A DNA stretch of 64,000 nucleotides. Origin: an uncultured Lachnospiraceae bacterium. GTDB lineage: Bacteria > Bacillota > Clostridia > Lachnospirales > Lachnospiraceae. Position 1 is the first letter of the stretch. Each line of letters begins with the position of its first letter. A program made the translations under genes and the position numbers. Below the pieces are notes generated by a model. It was not told where the DNA came from, made no database searches, and was given only the letters and a program-made list of their open reading frames with translations. Location of the stretch: the NCBI GenBank assembly GCA_903789615.1, contig CAIFEV010000002.1, forward strand, positions 310,001 through 374,000, given 5' to 3'. Positions 33,330 through 42,093 of the stretch are shown one piece after another.

Positions 33330-34521
33330 ATATTACTATCTTATGCATAAAGACACGGTATGCGGTGTCTTGAAAATTGATACAGAGTCAGGAACATTAA
33401 GCAATTTCCGGTCCAACCGTCCGGATTATATGCCGTTTTTCGGGCACGGCAGTAAAGCGCAAATGCAGATCTGGTGGAAGAATCGCGCTGTTCCCGGGAG
33501 CAGAAAGGATATGGCTGAGATTTTTCACCAGGCAGGCTGCACAACCCCAAGCGAATATCTGGTAAAAAATCTGGGATTAAGTCTTACCGATTCCTATTGG
33601 ATTTGTCCTAATGGCAGCAGGATGAAATGGAAAGACATTAATCTGTATCGTCACATTTTAATAAAGAAACCGTTTGTCCCCTACCATAATGCTTCTTCCT
33701 TTGACCCGAACGCAAGTCTGGGCGGACAGATGGAGAAATACTGGGACCTTTCGGGTGATATTCCTGTGCTTGTAAAAAAGTCTCCGTTATATCATGGACA
33801 GCAGGCTGTGAATGAAGCATTTGCCACTTTACTGCATTCCAAACAAAAAACGGATATTCCTTACGTTTCTTATACGGTTCAGAAAAGTCCTGATGACGGG
33901 ATATACTGCAGCGTATGTCCGGCATTTACATCTGAAAAATACGAGTTTATATCCGCCTACGAAATGGTTTCGTCGGAGCTGAAACCAAATCATAAAAGTA
34001 TGTATGACCACTTCATCGATGTTTGTGTACTACACGGGCTGGCCCGTGAACAGGTGCAGAGATTTCTCGATTACCAGACTTTGACTGATTTTGTATTAAG
34101 CAATACAGATGAACATCTGATGAATTTTGGTATCCTCAGAAACACAGATACCATGGACTTAACAGGCCCATCTCCCATCTTTGATACTGGAAACAGTATG
34201 TTTTACACCGATGATGACAACGTCACACCCTACACCCGATCCGAGCTTTTGGAGCAGAAAATTACAGGTATACACGACAGAGAAGAGAGAATGTTAGAGC
34301 ATGTGAAGTACAAGAACGTTGTAAATACAAGCAGGCTGCCATCTGTTCAAACTGTAAAAGATTTTTATATGCAGTACGGTCTTGATCCCTCCAGAGCTGC
34401 ATTTCTAGCACAGAATTACGGAACAAAATGTGAGATGCTGGGAGAATTTCAGCATGGATTAAAAATTTCTATTTTTCTTGAAAAGCGCAAGGGACAGTCA
34501 CAGAAACACCCTCGCGGATAA
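33322..34521 (+). CDS. HipA-like serine/threonine kinase toxin
   Basis: 399 residues. PVLVKKSPLYHG supplies the ATP-binding Lys (about 152), NEAFATLL the helix-C Glu, NTDEHLMNFG (261-270) the catalytic Asp 263 and metal Asn 268 of the HipA NxDxHxxNxG motif, and PIFDTGNSM (285-293) the Asp of the metal loop. These are the hallmarks of the HipA-like kinase fold. The N-terminus (YYYLMHKDTVCGVLKID) differs from E. coli HipA. HipA kinases phosphorylate targets such as glutamyl-tRNA synthetase and induce dormancy; the target here is unknown. Its start overlaps the HTH gene. Confidence 0.78.
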   Translation: MDEYYYLMHKDTVCGVLKIDTESGTLSNFRSNRPDYMPFFGHGSKAQMQIWWKNRAVPGSRKDMAEIFHQAGCTTPSEYLVKNLGLSLTDSYWICPNGSRMKWKDINLYRHILIKKPFVPYHNASSFDPNASLGGQMEKYWDLSGDIPVLVKKSPLYHGQQAVNEAFATLLHSKQKTDIPYVSYTVQKSPDDGIYCSVCPAFTSEKYEFISAYEMVSSELKPNHKSMYDHFIDVCVLHGLAREQVQRFLDYQTLTDFVLSNTDEHLMNFGILRNTDTMDLTGPSPIFDTGNSMFYTDDDNVTPYTRSELLEQKITGIHDREERMLEHVKYKNVVNTSRLPSVQTVKDFYMQYGLDPSRAAFLAQNYGTKCEMLGEFQHGLKISIFLEKRKGQSQKHPRG

Positions 34522-34545
34522 ATGTTTCTGGTTCACCCCAAAAGA

Positions 34546-34571
34546 GCTGCCGCATCATCTGACGCGGCAGC
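34546..34571. terminator. Bidirectional terminator
   Basis: GCTGCCGC (34546-34553) and GCGGCAGC (34564-34571) form a perfect 8-bp stem with a 10-base loop. It is followed by CCCCTTATTTC on plus and TCTTTTGGGG on minus. It separates the convergent HipA-like gene and the end of the 11-gene lyase locus. Confidence 0.75.
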
Positions 34572-34583
34572 CCCTTATTTCTG

Positions 34584-35354
34584 TCAGTTTTCTTTCTCTT
34601 CCAGCAGCTCTTCAAAACACTTCGCGTCCGCGATCAGCTGCTCCCGGCTGTCGCCCTTCACGAATTCCATCAGGGCGTACCGGTCTTCGCCCCGATTCAC
34701 ATGGGCCAGATACGTGCGCCAGGCGTCCACGCCTTCCGCAAACGGATGCCTCCCGTCCTCTTCCCAGTAATAGACATGCAGGTTCAGAAGCTTTCCGCGC
34801 CGTTCAAGCATGTCAAGCCCCTCCCTGCGCTGCTCCATCGACAGGTCCGGTGTCGGCTGCCACAGGCAGTACAGATTGCGGTGATTCACATCCGAGAGGA
34901 AACGCTCTGCCGACTCGTTGGTATCCGTCAGCGTGTTCCGGTGCCATTCCAGTGCCACCTTGATGTTCATCGCATCGGCAGTCTCCGCGGCCTGACGCGC
35001 CTCGTTCACCATATCATCCCACTCGGGTCCCGTTATATCCCGGCTCGCTTTTATGCCGCCCCAGATGCGGATGAGCGGTGCGCGGAGCGCATACGCCGTA
35101 CGCAGCGACTGGTCAAACCGGCTCACCGGATCCTCCTCGACACCAAGCTTGTAATACGACCCGTAACCAGCCACGGCAAGCCTTGCGGCATGCGTCTGAT
35201 GATACAGCCTCGCAGCCGCCTCTGTATCCCCCGGTGTCACGTGCCAGTTCTCCGACCACTCGACCGCCTTCAGTCCCGCCGCTTTTACCGCCTCAAGGAC
35301 AAATTCCGGACTCTCCTTTTTGAACGTCGCCGAGACAATACCCGGAATAATCAT
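34584..35354 (-). CDS. Sugar phosphate isomerase/epimerase (xylose isomerase-like barrel)
   Basis: 256 residues from ATG 35354 (GGAGGCGCAGGATTT upstream). The AP endonuclease 2/xylose-isomerase-like TIM barrel is indicated by KAAGLKAVEWSENWH, LIRIWGGIKASRD, VALEWHRNTLTDT and LLNLHVYYWEEDGRHPF, whose Glu and His residues form the metal site. It is the last gene of the lyase locus. Members isomerise or epimerise sugars and keto-acids, and some take part in cleavage of 3-keto-glycosides, so the exact reaction is open. Confidence 0.82.
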   Translation of the reverse strand: MIIPGIVSATFKKESPEFVLEAVKAAGLKAVEWSENWHVTPGDTEAAARLYHQTHAARLAVAGYGSYYKLGVEEDPVSRFDQSLRTAYALRAPLIRIWGGIKASRDITGPEWDDMVNEARQAAETADAMNIKVALEWHRNTLTDTNESAERFLSDVNHRNLYCLWQPTPDLSMEQRREGLDMLERRGKLLNLHVYYWEEDGRHPFAEGVDAWRTYLAHVNRGEDRYALMEFVKGDSREQLIADAKCFEELLEEKEN

Positions 35355-35424
35355 AAATCCTGCGCCTCCATTCTGTGTAAAAGCTCTGCCAATATTATAG
35401 TACAGAATTTTCAGCCGGATTTCG

Positions 35425-36693
35425 TCAGTCAGACAAATCTGTAGCGCGACGTCCGCGGAAAATGCCGGCTTCTTCAAACGGAGCCTTCAAAATGCCGGCT
35501 TTATCCACATACAATGCACCGGTCGGGCATACCTGGAAACAATACCCGCAGCCGATGCATCCGTCTGTTTTTGCTGCTTTTCCATTCCGGAGCTCAATTC
35601 CTTTGTTCCAGCATACATCAAGACATCTTCCGCAGCCGATGCATTTGCCCGTATCAACCTGAGCGGACTGATAGGCATCGCCGAGCCGGTTCTGGCGCGC
35701 AAGCGCAAAGTCTTTATCCATCTGAAAAAGTTTGAGGCCGTCGCCAACAAGCGAGTCCATGTCCGGATAGCCATTGGCATCCATCCAGCTGCTCACCTGT
35801 TCAATCACCCGCTTACATGCCATGGTTCCGCCACAGCAGGCAAGGGCTCCAAACTGTACCATCTCCGAACCGGACATTAATATCCGGAGTGCATTTTCAT
35901 AATTGAATACACCTCCGCCCGCATAGAGCGGTATCGTGACTCCGGCCGTTCTGGCCTCAGCCACGCTGTAGCATGCCAGCGGCGTTGCCTGTGTTCCGCC
36001 ATACCCGGCGCCCGGTCTTGCCTGCGTTTCTCTCCAGTCAGGGTCCATATAAAACGCTTTCCATCTGGCAGTCGGACCGGCTGCTGCTGCTCCCGCTGCC
36101 TGGGCAATCCGCATGGATGTAAGCGCATCGACAGACTCAATGGCAAGCTTTGCCATGACGGGTGTTTTCGGAACCGCTTTCCGGATCAGCTCTATGCTGT
36201 GGCGCAGAAGCTGGTGATACGCGAATGTTCTGTCTTTTGCCACCGCAACACCCGGTGTATTGAAATGCAGTTCTATCGCATCCGCACCGGCCAGCGTCAG
36301 TTCTTTCGCCTGCCTGGCCCACTCCGATTCCCAGTCCCCGCCTTTGACAATATCGCTGTAGTGTCCGACGGAAACCCAGAGTTTGATATCGGAATCCATC
36401 TCCCGCTTGATTTTCCGGACCTCTTCACAGTACTGCTCCAGGCTGGTGACTTTATCTTTAATCTGCCGTCCAACCGCATGAGAACTGATTACCATCTTTC
36501 CGCTGTACATCGCCGATGCATCGGGGCCGATAAAGGATCCGCCTCCTGCCCCGTGTCCGTAATTGCGCAGTACAATCGCGCCGGGACGCATTTTTGAGCT
36601 CTTAAGCACATTGTCCGCCCCCTGCGTCGCAGGGCTGGAAGCAACCACAAAGGGATTGATCATCCCCATCTTCTTTACATACAGATCTGCCAT
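35425..36693 (-). CDS. DHOD/PreA-like flavoprotein with two 4Fe-4S clusters
   Basis: 422 residues from ATG 36693 with GAGGAGGGTATAC upstream. Residues 1-310 are a dihydroorotate/dihydropyrimidine dehydrogenase-type FMN barrel (NPFVVASSPATQGADNV, ADAIELHFNTPG, IPLYAGGGVFNYENALR). The C-terminal 80 residues hold two ferredoxin motifs, CIGCGRCLDVCWNKG and CIGCGYCFQVCPTG. The layout resembles PreA, which reduces a C=C bond in pyrimidines. Here no pyrimidine gene is near; neighbours are a DlgD-like dehydrogenase and sugar isomerases. It may reduce an unsaturated or keto intermediate of glycan breakdown using ferredoxin; this is inference. Confidence 0.82.
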   Translation of the reverse strand: MADLYVKKMGMINPFVVASSPATQGADNVLKSSKMRPGAIVLRNYGHGAGGGSFIGPDASAMYSGKMVISSHAVGRQIKDKVTSLEQYCEEVRKIKREMDSDIKLWVSVGHYSDIVKGGDWESEWARQAKELTLAGADAIELHFNTPGVAVAKDRTFAYHQLLRHSIELIRKAVPKTPVMAKLAIESVDALTSMRIAQAAGAAAAGPTARWKAFYMDPDWRETQARPGAGYGGTQATPLACYSVAEARTAGVTIPLYAGGGVFNYENALRILMSGSEMVQFGALACCGGTMACKRVIEQVSSWMDANGYPDMDSLVGDGLKLFQMDKDFALARQNRLGDAYQSAQVDTGKCIGCGRCLDVCWNKGIELRNGKAAKTDGCIGCGYCFQVCPTGALYVDKAGILKAPFEEAGIFRGRRATDLSD

Positions 36694-36704
36694 GTATACC
36701 CTCC

Positions 36705-37703
36705 TCACATTGCGAGCACGGAATTCCAGATGTCCTCATCCACAGGTATTCCGTTTTTCTGGTTCTCCTCGCGCACTTGTTTTCTATGTTCTCCCGGAAA
36801 ATGCACGGGAACGCCCTCCTGCACCGGAGCGGATGTCTTCATATAGGCAAGCGCATCCGCAATTTTCTTTTTGATTTCCTGCTCGTCGGAAAAATGATCC
36901 AGATCCACACAGATAAACATCTGCGACAGCGCGGTTTCCGCCGACATGGTTCCGACAATCTGTGACGTGGCGCCTCCGGAGAGCGAAGCCGCAATCAGAT
37001 CCAGTGCCAGCGAAAGTCCTGATCCCTTCCAGTATCCGATCGGAAGGCTCTGATGTGTCTCCAGAATTTCCGCCGCATTTTTCGTTATTTTCTGGTCTTT
37101 ATTGAAACCGCCGTCGACCGGAAGCATTTTGCCGGCCCGCTTGTAGCTCTCGAGTTTCCCGTAGGAAAACATCGACATAGCGACATCCACAAGAACCGGG
37201 GTGTCACCGTTCGGGATTGCCAGAACAACCGGGTTATTGCCCAGACGTGCATCCCGGCCGCCCCAGGGCGGCATATTCGGTACCGTATTGGTCCAGAACA
37301 CTCCGATGCAGTTTTCTTCTACAGCCATAAGCCCGTAATTACCCGGCCGCATCCAGTGGTTTGTATTAGCCAGTGCGACAGTCCCGATCGTGTACTGCTT
37401 TGCCAGGCGGATTGCCTCTTTCGTGCACTGGTATGCGTTCAGATTTCCGGGACCGCGGTTTCCGTTCCATCTCTCGAAAGCTCCGAAAGATTCACTCAGT
37501 GTCGCCTCGTGATCCAGAATCACAGAACCATTGTCCACACTCCGGATAAATTTCGGGAAACGGTTCAGTCCATGCGTGTACACACCGTCAAGGCTTGCAT
37601 CCGCAAAAAGTTTCGCACTTATCGCCGCCTTTTCATCCGAAAGTCCTCTCTTTTTAAGCACCCTCAGGAACTCAGAATACATCGTTTCATATGGTACTCT
37701 CAC
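36705..37703 (-). CDS. DlgD/YiaK-like 2,3-diketo-L-gulonate reductase (Ldh family)
   Basis: 332 residues from GTG 37703, with GGAGG eight bases upstream; this start gives exactly the length of E. coli YiaK. GVYTHGLNRFPKFI, ALANTNHWMRPGNYG, WTNTVPNMPPWGG, MSMFSYGKLESYKRAGK and LPIGYWKGSGLSLALD closely follow YiaK. The family is the malate/L-lactate/L-sulfolactate dehydrogenase fold, NAD(P)H-dependent, and DlgD acts on 2,3-diketo-L-gulonate or 3-dehydro-L-gulonate. It starts 13 bp after the stop of the permease gene. It suggests the locus channels uronate- or gulonate-type sugars, though a closely related keto-acid cannot be excluded. Confidence 0.87.
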   Translation of the reverse strand: MRVPYETMYSEFLRVLKKRGLSDEKAAISAKLFADASLDGVYTHGLNRFPKFIRSVDNGSVILDHEATLSESFGAFERWNGNRGPGNLNAYQCTKEAIRLAKQYTIGTVALANTNHWMRPGNYGLMAVEENCIGVFWTNTVPNMPPWGGRDARLGNNPVVLAIPNGDTPVLVDVAMSMFSYGKLESYKRAGKMLPVDGGFNKDQKITKNAAEILETHQSLPIGYWKGSGLSLALDLIAASLSGGATSQIVGTMSAETALSQMFICVDLDHFSDEQEIKKKIADALAYMKTSAPVQEGVPVHFPGEHRKQVREENQKNGIPVDEDIWNSVLAM

Positions 37704-37716
37704 GCTGATGACCTCC

Positions 37717-38646
37717 TCACCCTTTGACAGCACCAACCATGACGCCTTTTACAAAATACTTCTGAATAAACGGGTACACAGCCAGAATCGGAACCGTTGC
37801 CACAACGATCGTCGCATACTGGATTGTCTCAGAGATCAGATACGCATCCGTATCCGAACCTGCCGTCATGCTTGAGGTATCGTTCTGGATCAGCACTTCC
37901 CGCAGGATCAGCTGCAGAGGCTCCTTTGCCTTATCGTGAATGAACAGCATCGCGTTGAACCATGCATTCCAGTTGTATACAGCGTAAAAGAGAACCAGAA
38001 CAGCGATGGTCGCCTTGACAAGAGGAACCATTATCTTCCACAGAACCGTCCAGTCATTAGCCCCGTCGAGTTTGGCCGACTCCACAAGTTCAGCCGGAAC
38101 ACCGGCCATAGCCGTGCGCATGATAATCAGATTGTAGGTATCGACCGCTGTCGGAATAATCAGGGACCAGATACTGCCATTCAGCCCAACTCCTTTGACT
38201 ACCAGGAAAAACGGGATCATGCCGCCGTTGAAATACATACTGAAGACTATCAGAACTGTGATCAGGTGATTCCACATCACGTCTTTTCTGGACAGAACAT
38301 ACCCGGCTATGGCAGTAAGGCAGATACTCAGAGTCGTGCCGATGACCACAACAAAGATCGTTACGCCATATCCGGTCAGAATATTCCGGTTCCGGAATAC
38401 AGCCTTGTACGACTCAAGAGAGAACCCCTCCGGCCAGAGAAGAAGTCCCTCATGAGCAGCATAGAGGGCCGGTTTGGAAAACGATGCCCAGAGTACATGC
38501 ACCAGCGGAACAAGAACGATCAGCATAAGAATCAGGATAACAATGACATCCACAACGTCAAAGATACAGCTTCCAAGGCTTTCCTTGATGTGGCTTTTCT
38601 TTTTCTGATTTCGCGATGGCCTTACGGCCGCAGCAGCATTTGCCAT
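37717..38646 (-). CDS. Carbohydrate ABC permease, LplC/YtcP type
   Basis: 309 residues. Helices and the coupling loop VESAKLDGANDWTVLWKIM mark a MalG-type subunit. The ending QKYFVKGVMVGAVKG is the same as in the first LplC of this window, showing a shared subfamily. It is preceded 17 bp upstream by its LplB partner. Confidence 0.91.
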   Translation of the reverse strand: MANAAAAVRPSRNQKKKSHIKESLGSCIFDVVDVIVILILMLIVLVPLVHVLWASFSKPALYAAHEGLLLWPEGFSLESYKAVFRNRNILTGYGVTIFVVVIGTTLSICLTAIAGYVLSRKDVMWNHLITVLIVFSMYFNGGMIPFFLVVKGVGLNGSIWSLIIPTAVDTYNLIIMRTAMAGVPAELVESAKLDGANDWTVLWKIMVPLVKATIAVLVLFYAVYNWNAWFNAMLFIHDKAKEPLQLILREVLIQNDTSSMTAGSDTDAYLISETIQYATIVVATVPILAVYPFIQKYFVKGVMVGAVKG

Positions 38647-38663
38647 ATTGGATCACCTCCTCC

Positions 38664-39629
38664 TCACCACAGTCCGGAGCCGTTCAGCTTGTTCGAGATC
38701 TTATTGGTGATCAGGACAAGTCCGAAGCTGACAAGACAGTTAAACAGGCCGACGGCTGTTGAATAGCTGTACTGGGCCTGAACAATACCCTGCCGGTACA
38801 CATAGGTATTGATAACATCTGCCACATTCAGTGTTGCATCATTGTACAGAAGCATAACCCGCTCATATCCGACATTGAATATCTTGCCCATCTTCAGAAT
38901 GAACATAATGATGATCGTAGGAGCGATGCCAGGCAGCGTCACGTGAAGCATCTGCTGCCATCTCCCGGCCCCGTCTACACGTGCGGCTTCATAGAGCTGC
39001 TGATCAATTCCTGTCAGTGCAGACAGATATATGATGGAATTCCACCCCAGTGTCTGCCACAGTTCTGTCAGTACATAGATTGGCAGAAAATATGACGGAT
39101 TATTGAGCATCGCCTTTTCCTCGACGCCAAACAGAGCGTGAAGAATCTGCGTGATGGCTCCACCTGACCCTGTCAGAACGATGACCATACTGCACACAAC
39201 AACCGTAGAAATAAAGTGCGGAATGTATGTCACCGTCTGCGCCACTTTTGAGAATTTCGCGCTTTTAAGTTCGTTGAGAAGCAGTGCCAGAATAATCGGA
39301 CATGGGAATGTCAGCAGGGAACAGAGACTGATTTTGATCGTGTTCCGCAGCAGCCGGAAGAAATAATAATTCGTGAAAAATGCTTTAAAATGCTTGAAGC
39401 CGACGAACCGGCTCCCGAGAATCCCCCGGGCCGGTTTATAATCCAGGAAAGCAATGGAAAGCCCGAACATCGGCCCGAATTTGAAGATCGCATAATAGAT
39501 CAGGATCGGCATGATCATCAGATACAGCAATTTATTTTTCTGCCAGTCCTTCGCGCATCTCTGCCGGAAGGTGAGTTTTGACACCGCGGCATTGCCCCCG
39601 GAGCCTTTTTGAACCTTTCTGTCTTTCAT
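38664..39629 (-). CDS. Carbohydrate ABC permease, LplB/YteP type
   Basis: 321 residues with a basic N-terminus and six membrane segments (LLYLMIMPILIYYAIFKFGP). The coupling loop is YEAARVDGAGRWQQMLHVTL. It lies 44 bp after the AraC sensor gene on the same strand. The substrate-binding protein of this importer is five genes upstream (46111-47802). No ATPase gene is nearby. Confidence 0.91.
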   Translation of the reverse strand: MKDRKVQKGSGGNAAVSKLTFRQRCAKDWQKNKLLYLMIMPILIYYAIFKFGPMFGLSIAFLDYKPARGILGSRFVGFKHFKAFFTNYYFFRLLRNTIKISLCSLLTFPCPIILALLLNELKSAKFSKVAQTVTYIPHFISTVVVCSMVIVLTGSGGAITQILHALFGVEEKAMLNNPSYFLPIYVLTELWQTLGWNSIIYLSALTGIDQQLYEAARVDGAGRWQQMLHVTLPGIAPTIIIMFILKMGKIFNVGYERVMLLYNDATLNVADVINTYVYRQGIVQAQYSYSTAVGLFNCLVSFGLVLITNKISNKLNGSGLW

Positions 39630-39673
39630 AAATTTCCTTTCTCTCCGGCCTTCACGCGGGCCGGAGACTCTTT

Positions 39674-42022
39674 TTAACCTTTTGGGTCAAGTCCGTTTTC
39701 CTCCGAATGCAGATCCCGGTACTGAGACGGCGTGACACCTTCATACTGTTTAAAAACCCGCAGGAACGTGCGTTTGCTGGCGAACCCGCAGATACGGCTT
39801 GCTTCTTCGACAGTCTTTCCCCTGAGCAGTTCCTCTTTCGCTTTTGAAAGTCTCAGAGTCGTGATGTAATGGGAAGGCGTATCTCCCTCTGACTGTTTGA
39901 AATATTTGGACAATACGGCCGGTGTCATGGAGAACTGTTCGGCCACCATGGCTGCGTTCATCTCCGGATTCATAAAATTCTCCCCAATCCATCCGGTGAT
40001 TTCCTGACTGAGCCCTCCTTTTGCCGTATTCTTTTCGTTTTCAGCAATGTCTGAGATTTTCTGACATGTAACCCTCACCGCATCCAGCAGAGCTTCCTTC
40101 ACAGTTCCTTTGTCCTGCCCACGGGTATGACAGACCTTCATCATCGCGTCATATCGGTACGTCACCACCGGATCATCGGCAACATGTTTTCCTGCCCGTA
40201 AAATATCTGCGGCAATCCGCGACGCAAGATACTCAAAAGCCTCTCCGGAGATACGTTCTGATCTGTTAAGTACAAGAATCTGCTGAATCTGCGCCATCGC
40301 GCCCTTTTCATCACCGTGCTGAATACAGTACATCAGCCTGTTCTCCACATCCACCGGATACTGCGGCAGATGATCCTCCGAAACCCGCTTCAGATCACTG
40401 TAGCAGATGACATCGCTGTCGCTCTCCCTGCGATAGGTAAACACGGTTTCTGTCTCTTCAAACTCACGTCGTATTCCGTTGATGCCATGATGCTCGTCAC
40501 TGATCGCACTCTCATATCCGATATGAAACTGATCCATGACAAATGTTTTTGTTTTCTTTTCTGCCTTGCGCACCTCTTCTGTCAGGTCACCATGCGCGGC
40601 ATGCGCCGTCTTTTTCCACACAGCGTAAATAATTTCCTCTCTCCCTTCCTCCAGACACACACAGGAAAGTTCCGCATCCGCCAGATTCTCTTCGGTTACA
40701 TTTTTCAAAATGAAATCTTTTAAATCAGCGCGCACAGACGCCGTCTCATCTTTTTCAATCTTGTACCGCAGCAGTATGCACGGCTGATCATCGGTTATTG
40801 CCAGGCCGACTTCACGGAACGTATCCCGGTCAAACTGTTTCGTAACCTCCCTCTGATGCAGAACCTGACTGTATACCCCCCTGCGGATAGATATTTTCTG
40901 ATGTTGAAGCAGATCGTCATTTTCCAGATTTTTTTCAACAAGCTGACGAATATGGCTGTCAATGTACTCATATGCATCCGGCGGAAGAGCATCCGGAACT
41001 TTGCCGCCCTTCCTGTCGCTTCCGGCAAATGCGCCGATCGTTTTGGAGATTTCCGTATAACGTTTCCGGTATTCTGCCGATATTACAATGGCAAATAATA
41101 TAACATATATAGTAACAATGATAATTACCAGGCGGACCGCAAATTTGATCTGCTGCAGATAATTCACATCCCGGGTCAGTACACAGAAATCCCAGTTCTC
41201 ATAATCTGAAGATATTGAAGTGACAACTTTTCCGCCGACAGAAAACCGGCTTCTTCTGCTCTCCCTGGCGCTCTCCAGAAGCCTGGACAGTATGATATCC
41301 GCATCCTCTTCTGACAGATCCGGGCTTCCGATTATGACTCTGTTGTTCCGGTCCGCAATGCAGAGAGAGCTCTCTTCCAGCCAGTCGGAAGCTTTCACAA
41401 GCTGATCCAGATCAAAAATCATCACGGCATTGCAGCCAGCCAGATCCTTTCGCATCACATTAAGCGGCCTGACAAAAATCAGATATCCACTTTTATTTGA
41501 AGCACTTCCCGGCACCGCAAAACTCCGTGTCGTCTGGTACACACCGCTGATGGCGTCGTGAAAGCTTTCAAACGGAACACCGGTTTCTGCGATTTCATGC
41601 CCATAGAAACTCTCTGCATCTCCATAATATGTGTCGGATGCCGCCAGATTGCTGCCCGGAAAATACAGATAAATATGGTTTCCCGTCTGCCCTTCCATAC
41701 TGTTGATGGACCGGGTAAGCTGATACAGTTCCCAGCGCGGGCCTTCCATATCCCCGCTCTCTAAGACCGCCTCCAGAACACTGCTGCTGTTCCCCGCCTC
41801 CGCGGTAAACTGCCGCAGCTGGGAAAGCAGGCTGTCAATCCGTATCCGGGTTATATCCAGCTGAATATTTCCGGTATATTCCAGATTTTCGCGCATGCTG
41901 TGGACCATGTGACCGGAACTGACGATCAGTGTCAGAATGGCCGCAAAAGCCATAATGAAATACGGAAGGCTCCATTTGCGCAGCAGACTGCGGTTGATTT
42001 TTGCTTTTCCAGCTTTGGGCAT
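39674..42022 (-). CDS. Membrane-bound AraC family sensor-regulator
   Basis: 782 residues from ATG 42022, chosen because GGGAGAAAG lies nine bases upstream. Helices near residues 20-40 and 291-311 flank an extracellular sensor of about 250 residues, probably Cache-like (IYLYFPGSNLAASDTYYGD, CNAVMIFDLDQLVKASDWL). A cytoplasmic middle part and a C-terminal AraC domain follow (MNAAMVAEQFSMTPAVLSKYF, KTVEEASRICGFASKRTFLRVF). It sits inside the lyase locus and probably senses the external glycan and activates the locus. It shares its architecture with the regulator at 17833-20109. Confidence 0.9.
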   Translation of the reverse strand: MPKAGKAKINRSLLRKWSLPYFIMAFAAILTLIVSSGHMVHSMRENLEYTGNIQLDITRIRIDSLLSQLRQFTAEAGNSSSVLEAVLESGDMEGPRWELYQLTRSINSMEGQTGNHIYLYFPGSNLAASDTYYGDAESFYGHEIAETGVPFESFHDAISGVYQTTRSFAVPGSASNKSGYLIFVRPLNVMRKDLAGCNAVMIFDLDQLVKASDWLEESSLCIADRNNRVIIGSPDLSEEDADIILSRLLESARESRRSRFSVGGKVVTSISSDYENWDFCVLTRDVNYLQQIKFAVRLVIIIVTIYVILFAIVISAEYRKRYTEISKTIGAFAGSDRKGGKVPDALPPDAYEYIDSHIRQLVEKNLENDDLLQHQKISIRRGVYSQVLHQREVTKQFDRDTFREVGLAITDDQPCILLRYKIEKDETASVRADLKDFILKNVTEENLADAELSCVCLEEGREEIIYAVWKKTAHAAHGDLTEEVRKAEKKTKTFVMDQFHIGYESAISDEHHGINGIRREFEETETVFTYRRESDSDVICYSDLKRVSEDHLPQYPVDVENRLMYCIQHGDEKGAMAQIQQILVLNRSERISGEAFEYLASRIAADILRAGKHVADDPVVTYRYDAMMKVCHTRGQDKGTVKEALLDAVRVTCQKISDIAENEKNTAKGGLSQEITGWIGENFMNPEMNAAMVAEQFSMTPAVLSKYFKQSEGDTPSHYITTLRLSKAKEELLRGKTVEEASRICGFASKRTFLRVFKQYEGVTPSQYRDLHSEENGLDPKG

Positions 42023-42093
42023 TTTTACTTTCTCCCGGAACATCACGATAAGATATAGACTATATTATAACATCCCGGAGCTTTGCCGCCGCA

